Of a stretch of DNA of 64,000 nt, positions 1 to 12,800 are shown in pieces. The notes beneath the pieces were generated by a model. The model searched no databases. It worked only from the letters and a program-made list of their open reading frames with translations, and had not been told where the DNA came from. The position numbers and the translations under genes are program-made. The DNA is taken from assembly GCA_024704765.1 (NCBI GenBank), contig JAKMXF010000066.1:689854-753853 (forward strand), in the 5' to 3' direction. Source of the DNA: Oopsacas minuta. Lineage: Eukaryota > Porifera > Hexactinellida > Lyssacinosida > Leucopsacidae. Positions within the stretch are counted from its first letter, which is position 1. Each line of letters begins with the position of its first letter.

Positions 1-217
1 AGTGCATAGCGGCAGGTAGTACACTTTCCATGATAATCAAACTGGATCAAACCAAGTCAGCATTACGCGACACCAAATTTGCTATTCTGAAGTGATCTGC
101 ATGATCTGAAAATATTTGGTGTAATAGATCAAGAAAAGACTACACATATTTGCTGTGAAGGTAATTTCCAACTAATATAACTTTGTTGTGTCTTGTTGAT
201 AAGCAATAAAATAATTA

Positions 218-1879
218 TCAAAATATTAGATCACAAGCTAATTGCGATATAACGTCTGCAGGTATCTCTTCGCATGTCCATAATGTAGTGGGAAGATCAT
301 TAGTAATCTCATCTCTTTGTATAATGAGAATATTCATTGAATAAAATGGACGATTATCCAATTTTCTACAATTTTTAGGATTCTGATTTTTAACTTTTTG
401 AGGGTGATTTGGTGTATTCTTTCCTGATGGAAAAGATTTTGCTTTGTTTGCTTGAGAATTACTGATTTTTTTTAAACTAATTTTGGAATCATTTTTGCTG
501 CGTGGTGGACTAACGTAATTTAAAATAGACAATTGCTTGCAGTCCGGAACTGAAGGTTGAGACTTCGCAACTTTTGAAATAAGCTTTTTTGAATTGTAAT
601 CGTGTGATTGACTATAACATTTTGATTTGGTAGAAGTTTCTATTAGTTTGTTTGCAGAGAAATCTTGCGAAGAATTGGAAAATAATGCATTAGTCTGTTT
701 CACTAGATTTGTTTCGGTTTTAAAAAAATTGTTTGGAATATTTTGTTTATCCCAAAGATCTTCATTCTTGTTTGGAGGATTGCAGCGATTGTTTTCAAGA
801 ATTGAGTATTTATTGTTTGTTTGTTGGTTTATATATTTATCTTTGAAAGTGTGACATTTCGGATCCTGTAAAAGGGTTAATTCTTGACTTTGCGAAAATA
901 GAAAATTTTGAGTGTCAAATTTATCGCATATTTGAGAGTTAAAGTTTTGAGTTAAGACAGGTGAATTTTGTAAATGAGTTGCCTGTGTTACAGGAATATT
1001 ATCTGAACAGTCAAACAGCATTGAAGTAAAGTTCAAATCCTCTGTTTGAGTGTTTGATAAGGACAGGGAACTTATGGGTAATGTCTCACTCAAATCAACT
1101 GAAGCAGAAGGTTGATTTTCTTGTGAAAAATATCCTGGATTATCCAATATTGTATAAGATTGTGTTGTTTGTTTGTTTACCATATTATTTTCTATGTTTA
1201 CTTCTTGAGATTTCGGCAAATGATCGTCTATCGTTGGTTCATAACTCTGATGATTATTACTACTGCAAGGTTGTTGCGTATTTTCGTGATTATCAACATT
1301 TCCGACTCTTTTTTTCCGAGTAGATTCAATCAAATTCGGTGATATATTATTAATCATAGTAGAATTCGCCTCTGATAAACTGCTTGTGGATTCCTTCCGG
1401 GGTAAAATAGGTCGATATTGTCTTTCAATAACTATTTTCCGCTTAGGGTTACGTACGGGAATCTTAGGTGTTATCATTGGATTAATACAATTTTTATCCG
1501 CTAATTGATTAGCACTTTGTAGCCTTATTACTAACTCAATTGTGTTTGTATACCATCTCTTCTTTTTCAAGAGTTTTTCCAAATCTGACTGTATTTCTAG
1601 GATAATATTAAACTGGCATTGAAAAGCTGATAGTTCTGATAGTTGTTGAGGGACTAACACATTTCTAGCGAGGTGTATACCCATGGTAGAGATCTGGAAA
1701 TCAATATCCTTAAACTTTTGTAACATAGAAGTTTGTAGCTGGAGAGCATCTTTTGTAATTTTCTCGAAAAGTTTTCTAATTTCTAAGAGAAATGATGGAG
1801 TTGATCTCAATCTTTGTTTTATTAAGGTTTCCAAGTCAAACTGACTTTTACGGATAGAATTCAACTCTCTGAGGTACAT
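218..1879 (-). CDS. Uncharacterised 553-residue protein, intronless, nested in a ZFYVE26 intron
   Basis: I do not recognise this protein. It is one uninterrupted frame of 553 codons. Residues 1-130 are rich in Leu, Lys, Glu and Gln with few Gly or Pro and look helical or coiled-coil. A Pro/Lys/Arg-rich basic patch follows (about 135-160), then a long low-complexity Asn/Gln/Ser/Thr-rich stretch that is probably disordered. The last 45 residues are ordered again and contain LWTCEEIPADVISQLACD. No signal peptide or membrane segment is visible. It is downstream (left) of ZFYVE26 exon 30. Reading from an acceptor-like AG near 1850 gives the wrong phase to join that exon, so I treat it as a nested gene. 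It could still be a terminal exon of another transcript. The real start could be one of the internal Met codons. Confidence 0.55.
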   Translation of the reverse strand: MYLRELNSIRKSQFDLETLIKQRLRSTPSFLLEIRKLFEKITKDALQLQTSMLQKFKDIDFQISTMGIHLARNVLVPQQLSELSAFQCQFNIILEIQSDLEKLLKKKRWYTNTIELVIRLQSANQLADKNCINPMITPKIPVRNPKRKIVIERQYRPILPRKESTSSLSEANSTMINNISPNLIESTRKKRVGNVDNHENTQQPCSSNNHQSYEPTIDDHLPKSQEVNIENNMVNKQTTQSYTILDNPGYFSQENQPSASVDLSETLPISSLSLSNTQTEDLNFTSMLFDCSDNIPVTQATHLQNSPVLTQNFNSQICDKFDTQNFLFSQSQELTLLQDPKCHTFKDKYINQQTNNKYSILENNRCNPPNKNEDLWDKQNIPNNFFKTETNLVKQTNALFSNSSQDFSANKLIETSTKSKCYSQSHDYNSKKLISKVAKSQPSVPDCKQLSILNYVSPPRSKNDSKISLKKISNSQANKAKSFPSGKNTPNHPQKVKNQNPKNCRKLDNRPFYSMNILIIQRDEITNDLPTTLWTCEEIPADVISQLACDLIF

Positions 1880-2643
1880 TTATGAATATTAACAATTCAA
1901 ATGTAGTTTGTATATTTCTGAATGTGAATTGAGTTATCTGTAATTCCATTCAAGTAAATTTGCAAAGGCCTAGTTATCAGGCGCCGAAATTCTAACCGCT
2001 TGAATGATCCAGGGTAGTTCATCTATTATTGAGAGGGCTCAAGTCCCCTACCTACCCACCTCTACCCCTGGTTCGACACCTATGGGTCTAGTGTGTAATG
2101 ATGGTGGAATTATTTTACTGGATAAAGACGATTGAAAGAGTTCAAACTGGAACAAATTAACAGAGATGACAAAAAGTACAAACAGTAGAATTTGATAAAT
2201 TCACAAAACGCCCTCCTAACTAAAAATATAACATGTCTCAATATTCTAAAAATATACATTCTAAAATAGAGTGTAATGTAATCCAAAGTATTAATTACAG
2301 AGTGATTCGTATCTGTAATTACCTAAGAGTACCCTCACGTAATTGACCATCCTATTTCCTTTCCCTTGGTATTTAGTGACGGGATTTGAAATTGCAATTA
2401 TGTGAATATCAAGTATTATTTAGAGGATCTAATTGTCTCCTGATCCCGGTTATAAGAACCCCCTTGGGAGTAACAATACAAGTTCTTATAACCGGAATAA
2501 ATAACCAGAAATATATGAGAACCGTTTTCCAGAGGATGGTGTTTATATCCGGTACGTCTCCACCCAGGTCATGGGTCAAACCAATTTGGCCTACGTCCAA
2601 TTCGCCCATACTACACCCTTGTATACAATATACAAATATTTAC

Positions 2644-3858
2644 TTGTCTCAGTGAACTGTGAAGATCCTTTCCTTACACCAGATATGTAGCTTGTCGCAG
2701 GAGCAGATGACCCATAATGCATTGGTGTCTTAGGAAGTACACTCTTACCGGTTTGTATAGGTTTAGTTTGGGTGTGAGAATCCCCTGAGTCTGCATGGTC
2801 TGGACTCATTTCTGGGATTGGTTCAAATTGGAACACACTAGCGTTGGGGGAAGGAAGGTGTGGAGATGAAACTAGAAGAGCACATAAATACATGAATATA
2901 TGAACAAATTTAATAGAATCTGCTTACTAGCTCTTTGGCTTCAGCCTACTGAGGTGACCTGTACTACGGACACTATTGTCACAGAGGTCTTTGGGGTCAT
3001 TTTAACAGGTCCTACTATAATTTAATTACAATCTGGATAGTTAGGCTACTTACCCTCGGAAAGAGATTCTTCGTTAGTACACTTAAGGTCGATAGCAAGC
3101 TCAGCATATCTAAAAGCCATTTCATCGATAGAAGCGATTAGTGATGTGTATATTCCTACAAAAGAGCTGGGAATAGGAGTATTCAAGTCACGTGATACTC
3201 TATTCACAACTTCAGCTGCCCAAGGAATCTATAGAAATGTTTAAAATAATACACGTATGTAGTGAAAAGGTGTGAAATATACTACAACCTTGGTGGTATG
3301 TATATTTTGGCTGAATTAAAAAAATTTTAGAGTACAAATAAGTTCTAACCTTCAGATTCATAATCAGCTGTTCGACTAACAACACTACATCGTCTGTCAG
3401 CCTGGTATATTGAAGAACTGAATGACTGTCGATGCAAAGAAGCGCCTGAAATTGGAGGACACAATTATAGAGAGAGATTCCTCACATTTAAAAACAGTCA
3501 ACTCCGGTTATATCTAACACGATATACCCGCTTATATTGAAATACAAAATCGTACAAATATGGTCCCAAACCATCACAGTAACATACTTCACCGAGTTAT
3601 ATCAAAGCAGTTATCACGGTTCATTGAGCTTCGATAAAAGGGAAATAGATTGTATGCAGAAAATATTGCTGAGTAGCTTACTTGTGATCCAATCTGTAAT
3701 CTCCGTAAATGCTCAAGTTCTTCACAGGAAATATAAGCTGAGAGGTTTTGGAGAGCAAATTGGACAACAAATAATATTTGTTTGGGATATGTAAGACTCT
3801 CAAGGATAGATAAACACAATTTTGTACACAAATCTCTTGGATTAAACTCTTCTAATAT
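2644..3858 (-). CDS. ZFYVE26: ZFYVE26 exons 27-30 (pre-FYVE region)
   Basis: Exons: 3682..3858 (59 codons), 3350..3445 (32 codons), 3054..3228 (175 bases, ends phase 1) and 2644..2871 (228 bases, ends phase 1). The first three hold the block best conserved with vertebrate spastizin, ending in FRYAELAIDLKC. The fourth is a Ser/Pro/Thr-rich linker (SSPHLPSPNASVFQFEPIPE), as expected just before the FYVE finger. A repeat of the Kolobok-like type (see 3500-3655) sits in the intron at 3446-3681. Confidence 0.85.
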
Positions 3859-6800
3859 CTAAAATAAGAATTGTAAGTCAGTGTTTTTCCAACTTTTTAA
3901 TTTATGGAGATGGACCCTCCTTTAACACATTCTGTTGTGGTAAAGATAATTATTAAAATAATTTAATCAGGTAGATAAATTTCCATTCTATCAGCTGTTT
4001 CTCTAATCAAACCACCACAGCATATGAAGAATGAATTTACAAATACAATAGCATAATTAGCTATGGTAATAACTGGAATTATAGGTAGTTCACCTAAAAT
4101 ATCTTTGTAGCAATAGGAGACTGCAGTAGTATAAATAGAAGAAAAGGCAGCACGAGAATATATATATATAACTAACAGCTAAAGATGTCTACAGATTACT
4201 TTTCAGATGCAAGTGAGAACTATAACAATAATTCGAACTGTTCATTCGTTAAAAAGTGCAAAAAATGTACTATTATAAGTGAGCCAGGTGACGTTACAAC
4301 AAAAGTTGGCAATTTCATTAAACTGTCAACAATCATAACTTCTCCCAACCCTAGCTATCAATGGTACGACGGCTCAGGAAGGCCAATACCTAACAAAACG
4401 CAGAGTACACTATTCATCGGCCCTGTTAAAGAAGAGGATTTCGGCTTTTACAAACTAGAAATAATCGATAGAACTACTGGAGAGAAAAAATACACTAGTT
4501 GGGTGGAGGTTAAAAAATGCGAACAAACTTTCTATCCAACGAAGCCAAGAGTAACTGTAACACCACGAGGAGGTTTATTCAGAAGGGGGGATACAGTGAG
4601 ACTATACGGATCATTTGAAAACGCTGTATACTACCAATGGTATAAAGACGGACACATGATTGAGGGATGTACCAACACTAATTTAAGTATTAGAAGTTGT
4701 AACAGTAGTAGTTCAGGAAGATACGTGCTGATGGCTTGGAACACCTTTGGCACTGAAACAACACAAGAAGTGGATGTGATGATACGGTAAAGGATATATA
4801 GTCAATGGACAAAAGTATTCGACCACACAAATATATTGTCATAAATGGTATACTCTTTCCCGCTCCTATGTATTGTATAGTCTATATTCGTGGCTGCAAT
4901 CTAGTAATTTGCATAGAATAACATATGTTTTTCAAGAGAATATTTTCGATTTACACTTTTTGAAGGTGTTAATTATTAATAATTATTAGATAATTATTGA
5001 CAGTCAAAATATGTGGTAATTCAAAACCTATTAAGAATCTGCAAGTTCTGACTTTGATATTTGAATTCTACGTAGGCGAGTTACCTCAGATTTAAATTTC
5101 CAATGGAATTGAACTATTTTTACCAAAGTTATAGAAGAATTTCAATTTGTGCCACTTGAGCCACCTTTTGCCCATGATGGCACAAGTGGCCGTTACCAAG
5201 AGGTTATTTTGTAATTCAAGGGTTAGCATAGTCATATCATTCGAAAATATTACTCTGACTTATTCCTCCTAACCCTAGTTCATTTCCTTATAGTGGCGCT
5301 TTTTCTGCCGCCTGTGCCACTTTTTTCAAAAAGTGGCTCAAGTGGCACAAATTGAAATTCTTCTATAACTTTGGTAAAAATAGTTCAATTCCATTGGAAA
5401 TTTAAATCTGAGGTAACTCGCCTACGTAGAATTCAAATATCAAAGTCAGAACTTGCAGATTCTTAATAGGTTTTGAATTACCACATATTTTGACTGTCAA
5501 TAATTATCTAATAATTATTAATAATTAACACCTTCAAAAAGTGTAAATCGAAAATATTCTCTTGAAAAACATATGTTATTCTATGCAAATTACTAGATTG
5601 CAGCCACGAATATAGACTATACAATACATAGGAGCGGGAAAGAGTATACATTTATGACAATATATTTGTGTGGTCGAATACTTTTGTCCATTGACTATAT
5701 ATGAATTCAAACTTTTAAATATCAATCATAATTGTTCAGGTACTTGCTGCTTAAAGGAATCTACATTAATCGTACAGCCCCAAGGAGGAACATTCCAGAA
5801 AGGTGAGACGATAAATCTGACAGCTCATTTTATGAATGCGAGATATTATCAATGGTATAAAGATGGTGAGATCTTATCAGGGTGTGAGGAAATACTTTAG
5901 TAATACACGGAAATGTAACTGAGAATACTGGAGAACTCATGATAGTTGCTTCTAACGACAGTAAGGCTACCGCTAAAACAACTGTAAAATACAGATAGTG
6001 TCATCTTAGAAATAAACATAAAAATATAATCAAAACTTAACAAATTAATTATTTAAATACCAATATTTTGTTAATAATCACCTCTCTGTCTTATTATTAA
6101 TCTTTATTGTAGTCTGTAATTAAATAAAACTGGAATGTATAAATCCTCCAAACTAATAATATTCGATTGAAATTCAAAATACAGTTTTGTGAAAATGATT
6201 TTGCTTTCTGGATTAGTAATTAGGATGGAACCTCGTTAATATCAACAGGATTAATAATCTTGTGATATTTATGGTTATACTTTCATCACAAACAGAATTT
6301 CAGTTCCTTTTGTGTTCTAAATATAACTCAGAAACAAATTCAGTTCATCTTTTGTTTTGAAAAGATGATAACCTTAAACTTGGGACTAAAATAGAGAAGG
6401 AAGTATTAATTGAATAATATTTCTAGCGTGCTAAATATAACTCATGGGTCCTTTGAATAGAAATAGGAGCAATTGTATACGCTCTATAATGAAAGAAGAA
6501 TTTGAAAAACCCAGAAATGCATTACCGATAAGGTATTACTATTACATCCAAGAAATAGATTACTTACTTCTGGAATATGATCACATTAGTTGGAATAAGA
6601 TTGGGAATATGATCACATTAGTTGGAATAAGATTGGGAATATGATCACATTAGTTGGAATAAGATTGGGAATATGATCACATTAGTTGAATAAGATTGGG
6701 AATATGATCACATTAGTTGGAATAAGATTGGGAATATGATCACATTAGTTGGAATAAGATTGGGAATATGACCAAATTTGGCTAAGAAAATTGACTAAAA

Positions 6801-9800
6801 TTGTTGTTTCCTTTCGAGGATATTTATAAATTGAATTATCAATATTTGCTTACAATCAAATTGTAAATATGTTATCATTTTCTAGGCAGATTACAAGTGT
6901 ACTATCTTAAATCGACAAAGAATTGTGATATTCAATTTTCACACCTTTTCAGCTCTCTAATTCATAATCATCCGATATAAATTCCCAAAATACAAATTGT
7001 ATAACTTTTCTTATGATTAATACTCTACAAATCATTTTCGGGGTTTAAAAAGTGTCCGTACAGATATAATATGATGTGGCTGTACTCTCCATAAACATGT
7101 CAGTATACATATATTAATACAATGCATTATCAAATATTGTATCATATGGTATTATCACTAAGAGATGCCCTTGGCATGGATGATGTTGGTAAGTCCGTAC
7201 GCGTGGTCCAATTGAAGATAGATACGCAGCTCGGATTATATAATTCATCAGATGAATATATTATCACACCTTTTTGTTGTTTAAAGCTAAACCAATCAGA
7301 TAGAAGATTAAATATTATATCATATCTTGACACGATCCGAGGCGCCACCAGTCTGTACGCTGGACATTCTTCTAGGTGACAAATGTCTTGACCTATCAGA
7401 ATAGGAAGTTGACACAGTTAGTGAAGGCTTCGGGAGACACGGACTATTATCCTCGATATGAAAACAATTTGTTGTAGAGTCAACTTTAATAAATACAATA
7501 AAGATACAATTCAACAAATAAATTGCATAACAGTTCTTTGATCGGCTAATTGAACCCAATTAGATAGAATATGTCTACCGTAATCGTCAGAAGCTAGACA
7601 TCTGTAATAACCAAAACTGTCCTTTTTAATTGGGGCAAATAATAAATATTGCCTCGTTTCTCCTGATAAAGGCATTCCTCTTTCATTATACCATTGATAA
7701 CGTATATTAACACCTGTGGCATGTACGAATATATTCTCAAAGTCACCAACACGTCCACAAGCAGGTTTAGGCTCAATCACAAAGACAGGGGGAGCGTGTT
7801 CAAGAGAAGATATGTCCACTAGCTCAATCCAACTCGATAGTAAGTGATCTCCGTAATAATCTTGAATTCTAACTCGATAGAATCCGAAATCTTCCTTCTT
7901 CAAAGGGCCTAATGAAAGAAAAGGTTTGCTAGCTCCTTGAATATTCAAACCATTTTGTCTGTACCATTGATATGTTAATCTTAAACCTGTTGCTTCAACC
8001 TTAAACACTACATTATCACCGTATGATGCATTCTGAGATTGTGGCTCTGATAATATTATCAAGTCGTTATGCATTTTCTTGTATAACTCGTATGAAATTT
8101 CAAAAGATTGTTTAGAGTGAAAGTGTATTGTGATTTGTTGTAATAGATTTATTCGCTATTATATATATTGTAGGGAAAGTGTATGATGTAATCTTTAATG
8201 TAAACAAATCGAAAGCATCTATGTTGTATCTACACGAATTGAAACGAATCAAAATAAGAGATAAAGATGTTGTTAATAAAGGTAGAATGGTATGTAACAT
8301 TTTAGTGAATGCTTGAAATACAAAGGGATGAGATCAATTATCGTTCGAGCAATAGCTGCCAAGCCTGCATGATGGTCCATGGATGTTTCATGCCTCACAA
8401 AGCCATATGCATGAATGCATTTTCTTTAGGACATGGCAATTACAGAGGTTATAGACGAATGAAAACTGCCAAACGAAAGTGAAATTATCAACAATCGAAC
8501 AATTAACATTAAAGATGATGATACATGCAAGATGCAATAAAAGTATACTTTTATGCTTAATGAATTGTTCCTTACAACGGTGTTTACCGTATTTATATTG
8601 CTTAACAGACAAATAGTCTGCCACTAACAGAGTTTAGGAAAGTACTCTGATTCACAAGCAATCATATTTTCCAAAAGTTTCTAAAATGCTAAATTTAGAT
8701 TCTCTAAAGTTTCGTGAAATATAGTAATGATATAATTCATGTAGAGAAGTCAATTAGAATGAAAGTGAAGGTGATTCCAATGTTTAGAATATGCCTATAT
8801 AAAGGAGTTTCGAATAGGAAAGTTTCAAAAGAGATAATTCCTAAAATACAATAATGAACCCAATACCAAATTACTTGATAATATTATCAGAGCCACAATC
8901 TCAGAATGCATCATACGGTGATAATGTAGTGTTTAAGGTTGAAGCAACAGGTTTAAGATTAACATATCAATGGTACAGACAAAATGGTTTGAATATTCAA
9001 GGAGCTAGCAAACCTTTTCTTTCATTAGGCCCTTTGAAGAAGGAAGATTTCGGATTCTATCGAGTTAGAATTCAAGATTATTACGGAGATCACTTACTAT
9101 CGAGTTGGATTGAACTAGTGGACATATCTTCTCTTGAACACGCTCCCCCTGTCTTTGTGATTGAGCCTAAACCTGCTTGTGGACGTGTTGGTGACTTTGA
9201 GAATATATTCGTACATGCCACAGGTGTTAATATACGTTATCAATGGTATAATGAAAGAGGAATGCCTTTATCAGGAGAAACGAGGCAATATTTATTATTT
9301 GCCCCAATTAAAAAGGACAGTTTTGGTTATTACAGATGTCTAGCAAGTGATAAGTTCGGTAGACAAATTCTAAGTTGTTGGTTGCATTTAGCTCATCAAT
9401 AATCGAAGAAAATTATATTATTAATCATATGTATGTATATGAGTATAACTTTATCACTTCAATCACCATTAAATCTTTATTATAAATAAAGTGTCAAAAT
9501 GAGATAATTTATAATTTTAGTTCTTAACGATCTGCTTCGCTTGCTCGCGCTGTGTGGCTTGCTAACAGTTTGTGTTCGCATGGGACTCGGCACTTCGTGC
9601 CTAGAATTTAGCAAAGTATAAAGTTGCAAAATGATATTTCAATAGATTGAATTTACACTTATTAACGTCAGTCAATTGCAATTCAATTAAAAAGTCCAGT
9701 TTTTTCCAAAAATTTGTGCAACTTTGCGGTTGCAAAAATATTACTTAATACCAAAGAATCAATGGCTAAATAAAACTGAAAATATAACACTATGTATAAG

Positions 9801-12800
9801 GAATGCATACATAGGGTGAGGACAGCTGTCTATACATATGTTATGTCCATTTGCAAATCGCTATTGACAAAATCGACATAACAAATATATGTAGAACCAC
9901 ATAATCAATACTAATGTAGTAGTGTGAACGTATTATCGTAAACAATTTGCATAAGAACTACATAATACTGAAACATTGCAATGTACGCATGAAGTGTTTC
10001 CTTCAATATATATTATAAATATATCTGTAAAAAATTGAATGAAGGCTAATATGCAAAATAGTAATTACAAAGCTACGTATAGTTTCAAAATTAGCCATCA
10101 AAAATTTTTTTTGCTTCCAAGTTTTGTAACAATGAAAGCAATTCAAAGTATTACTATCAGTTTACGTAAAATTTGTTAAATTTCAAACCCGATGCAAAAA
10201 TCTTTATTACAAACAATACAAACAAACATATTACTATATACATATGCGCATATACTATTAACAAGCAACACAACATCGTGATATTAAAAGGAAAGAAGCT
10301 AGTGAGGAAGACACAAATACGCTCTCTGATCACAGTGCTAATGCTAACAGGGATTATTAATATTTGACAATCATAACTGTGATTATTATAATAAAATGCA
10401 GGACTATTTAACAATGTGTGATGCGAGCTATGTGTCGAATATAATAATTATACCCAGAAATTAGCAAGCTGTCTATTAATGGGTTTTTAATGGTTTATAG
10501 TTTTCTAGATATTCTGGTGGCTGTTCAGAACTAAACTCCAAGAATGCTTGCCTGGCCATTTCCCTTAGCTTATCATTTCCAGCCCGTATTTTAAGATAAC
10601 TTTCTTCAAGGGTCTGCTCTCTAGAGACGAATTCACTTCCATGCTGAGTGACTATCTCATCGAAAGGTAACTTTCGGGAGTGAAGTTGATTTGAAGTTAG
10701 AGGATGAGAATATGAAGAAATCAGTAATGGATCAGGTCTCTTTTCGCATAGCTGCAATATAGACCATTTTGTTCTGAGATGAAACCCATAATAATCCCTT
10801 GCTACTAATCTGTATTGATAGTTTAAATGAGCTGAAGTAACAGGTCCAATCGTCAATGTTTCTTTGAACTCATTCATCAATACTTGGATAGCCCCTTTAG
10901 AGAGCACTTCCCAGTAAAACACAAGATTTACGCCAGTTAATACCGGAGAAATTGTGACGTAACTCCCAATATTACAATAGTAGACAAGATCTGCTTCTAT
11001 TTCCACTTTTGGCCTCTCGGGTCGAGAGTACTCACCACGAAAATTATCAGAATGCATTAAGGAGAGTATAAATCAAAATACAGTAGAAATCGGGTTTTTG
11101 GCAATTTCTTTCCACGAGAAATGAAGACAAAAATAAACTTAGTTAAGGTAATGTATTGAAACATCTCCCGCATCATAATATATAGGCTGGGATGTTTCAA
11201 TGTATTAGAGTAGGATAATAACAAAAGTTCAGTTTGTGTGATACAAATTACGGTTACCCATTTAGACAATTCGACTGCTATGGATATATTATTTTATGAA
11301 TGTTCAAAGGCATAATAAACAATACATTACTTACCAGATGAGCTGTGGAGTAATCAGGTTCTTGCATTGTGAAAAGGAACAAAATATGATCACGTGCAAT
11401 ATGCTAGAAAAATGGTAAAATATTGAATACAGTAGCTAATATTAAAACTTCTAATTTTTGCAATATCTCTACAACTCTGAGATGTGACAAGAATTCGCAA
11501 GTCGAGCAGGGCAACATAGTGAAAGTATATGTAACTGTGATGTTAACATGCTAGATTTTCACTTTGAATAGTAACTGGAACTGAAAGTAAAACACATTTC
11601 AAATTACATTAATAATGATATAATGAATTGAAAGTATCCGTAATTGCCACATAATAGTGTCAGTTATATTTTTAAAGGTAAACTGAAAGCCCTACCGCTG
11701 ATATTATTAGATAAAGAATAATACATGCAAAACCTTATAAAGATAAAATGAGACAGAATCTTAGGTGTCTTGGCTAGAGCTAATATATTTAATTCTATTA
11801 AAATATAACACCAAATTGGTGGATGTGGATCACAAACAGCTTGTTAAGCATTTTAATTGGGATAATTTAGAGAAAACCCGATATCCTCGTTCATAATACA
11901 GTGGAACCTACTTAACGACCACATTGGGCCAGTCCCTTCGGTAGCCGTTATTGACATGTTTGACTGTAATAACATTTAGAATGTTAAAATATGTAAGAAT
12001 GGTTCGTGTTGCTTGCGCTACCCGGCTTGTGAACTCAGAGATTCACTTAGATATTCGAAATACTTCCGAGAAATACAATATTGAAGATACGTGCCAATTT
12101 CTTGTATGGCAGTCCTTAACAATTTCTCAATCAACTCTGCGCAAACGAAACTACAGTTGAATTTATCAAGTAAACAAATATGACAACAATTAGTAAACAA
12201 AACTGACAAAACCTACCAAATATATAGGATCAGGGACGTTGTGTATTTTTCCCCATCTCTTGGCTAGTTGAAATTCTCCTTTTCTAGACAAATGCCTTAC
12301 AAGAATTTGAGGCATTCTTTGAGTTTGTTTCTTAATATCTCTCCAATGTTTCCATTCTATACATCCTCCTATTTTTACAGATTCTTCATTGCTTAATTGA
12401 TTTACATCTGGTCGGATAAGTGTGTTCATTATCTATAATAAAAAATAGTAATACAAAATCTCAAATCACTCAAAAATATACAAAGATTACCTCGGAATAA
12501 ACTTTAATTTTCTCCAGCTGGTTATGGAGTCTTTGTTTCAAACTCGACTCTCCAATCAAATTCGAATAAGCATGCTGAAGGATATTCAAACACAATTGGG
12601 TATCATTCCATTCATATATAATATCCATTACAATCTCCCCAAGCAATTCAAAGTTAGTTAGCTGCATTAGAAACTTGAATGATTCTTCACTCGACGCAGG
12701 AGCGCGCGTGTGTTCAAATTCCTCAATTTTTTCGCGTTGTCGACGTATATAATTAATACACCCAATCAGAATCAAGTCTTTTATCTGTTTATACCATTGA

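Noticed and set aside
1850-1879. Joining the 218-1879 frame to ZFYVE26 exon 30
   Set aside because: Exon 30 ends in phase 1, and the acceptor-like site near 1850 would put the next codons in a frame that stops at once.
2005-2095. tRNA or SINE-like B box (GGTTCGACACC) near 2072
   Set aside because: No matching A box or cloverleaf could be drawn around it, and the similar sequence at 32845-32890 does not keep the B box.
6572-6771. Direct repeats resembling a CRISPR array
   Set aside because: The 32-base units are contiguous with no unique spacers, and the DNA is eukaryotic. It is a minisatellite.
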